A stretch of 16,208 nucleotides of DNA from JAFALX01 sp036378495 (GTDB taxonomy: Bacteria; Chloroflexota; Dormibacteria; Aeolococcales; Aeolococcaceae): NCBI GenBank assembly GCA_036378495.1, contig DASUWI010000074.1, positions 1 through 16,208 of the forward strand. The letters run 5' to 3'. Below are positions 16,021 through 16,208 of the stretch, piece after piece. The notes beneath the pieces were generated by a model, which worked only from the letters and a program-made list of their open reading frames with translations, had not been told where the DNA came from and ran no database searches. The translations under genes were made by a program, and so were the position numbers. The stretch's first letter is position 1. Each line of letters starts with the position of its first letter.

Positions 16021-16208
16021 CAGCCGCAGCCCTGCTCGACCAGGGCTGCGATCTCGTGGGCGGGCAGGATGCTGTCGCGCTCCGCCGCGGCATCGACCTG
16101 TCCGTTCAGCAGCCGGACGAAGTGACGCAGCTGGAGCAGCAGCGGTTCACCGCCGTGCCGCACGAACGGGATGTCGACGACGGTCTCGGCGCGATACGCG
16201 GGGGCGGG
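16020..16208 (-). CDS. Probable Gfo/Idh/MocA-type oxidoreductase, C-terminal 62 residues (partial)
   Basis: The frame is open from the right edge to a TGA at 16022-16020. The 62 residues include VVDIPFVRHGGEPLLLQLRHF and end IAALVEQGCG. The pattern EPL..QL.HFV.LL.G followed by a helix ending at the C-terminus is typical of the last helices of Gfo/Idh/MocA sugar oxidoreductases. The NAD-binding half is outside the window, so the family call rests on this short stretch and on the neighbours. It is coupled to the downstream glycosyltransferase by a TGATG overlap. If correct, it would oxidise a nucleotide sugar ahead of the aminotransferase. Confidence 0.55.
   Translation of the reverse strand, partial: PAPAYRAETVVDIPFVRHGGEPLLLQLRHFVRLLNGQVDAAAERDSILPAHEIAALVEQGCG

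Overview
The window is a very GC-rich (strong G/C bias at third codon positions), gene-dense piece of a bacterial chromosome. GTG starts, leaderless-looking promoters and Sec-type secreted proteins suggest a high-GC soil-type lineage such as Actinomycetota or a Dormibacterota/Chloroflexota relative. This is inference, and no rRNA or other marker in the window settles it. There is no tRNA, rRNA, CRISPR array, insertion sequence or phage gene. I do not see a clear new defence or mobile system. The most unusual items are listed as findings.

Left part (1-3549, minus strand): two secreted proteins lie in tandem, 17 bases apart. The upstream one is a metzincin-like zinc peptidase with an Ig-like domain and a C-terminal array of W/G-rich repeats. 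The downstream one is cut by the window edge and, as far as visible, is only a signal peptide plus the same repeats. A 284-base divergent intergenic region (3550-3833) separates them from a plus-strand pair: a DUF4214-methyltransferase fusion and a PlsC-like acyltransferase, overlapping by GTGA.

Middle (5759-10612): a minus-strand gene for an acidic / SH3-like / histone-H1-like Lys-Ala-rich protein diverges from a plus-strand processive family-2 glycosyltransferase. That gene converges, with a 17-base overlap, on a minus-strand SAM methyltransferase. In-frame coding sequence upstream of the methyltransferase looks like a FliG C-terminal domain but has no standard start codon. Upstream of it on the same strand is a GDP-mannose 4,6-dehydratase-like gene.

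Right part: a tight plus-strand unit, apt - ahcY - M16 peptidase - NTF2/SnoaL-like protein (10669-14180), starts at a divergent promoter shared with the dehydratase gene. AhcY releases adenosine from S-adenosylhomocysteine and Apt salvages adenine, so the first two genes fit purine and methyl-cycle recycling. A minus-strand translationally coupled set enters from the right edge: the C-terminus of a probable Gfo/Idh/MocA oxidoreductase, a GT2 glycosyltransferase and a DegT-type sugar aminotransferase. Together with the dehydratase and the other glycosyltransferase, they point to cell-surface glycan or glycolipid synthesis.

Three plus-strand genes have a TAGA(C/G)T box 9-10 bases before the start codon, a regular pattern that suggests leaderless transcription.
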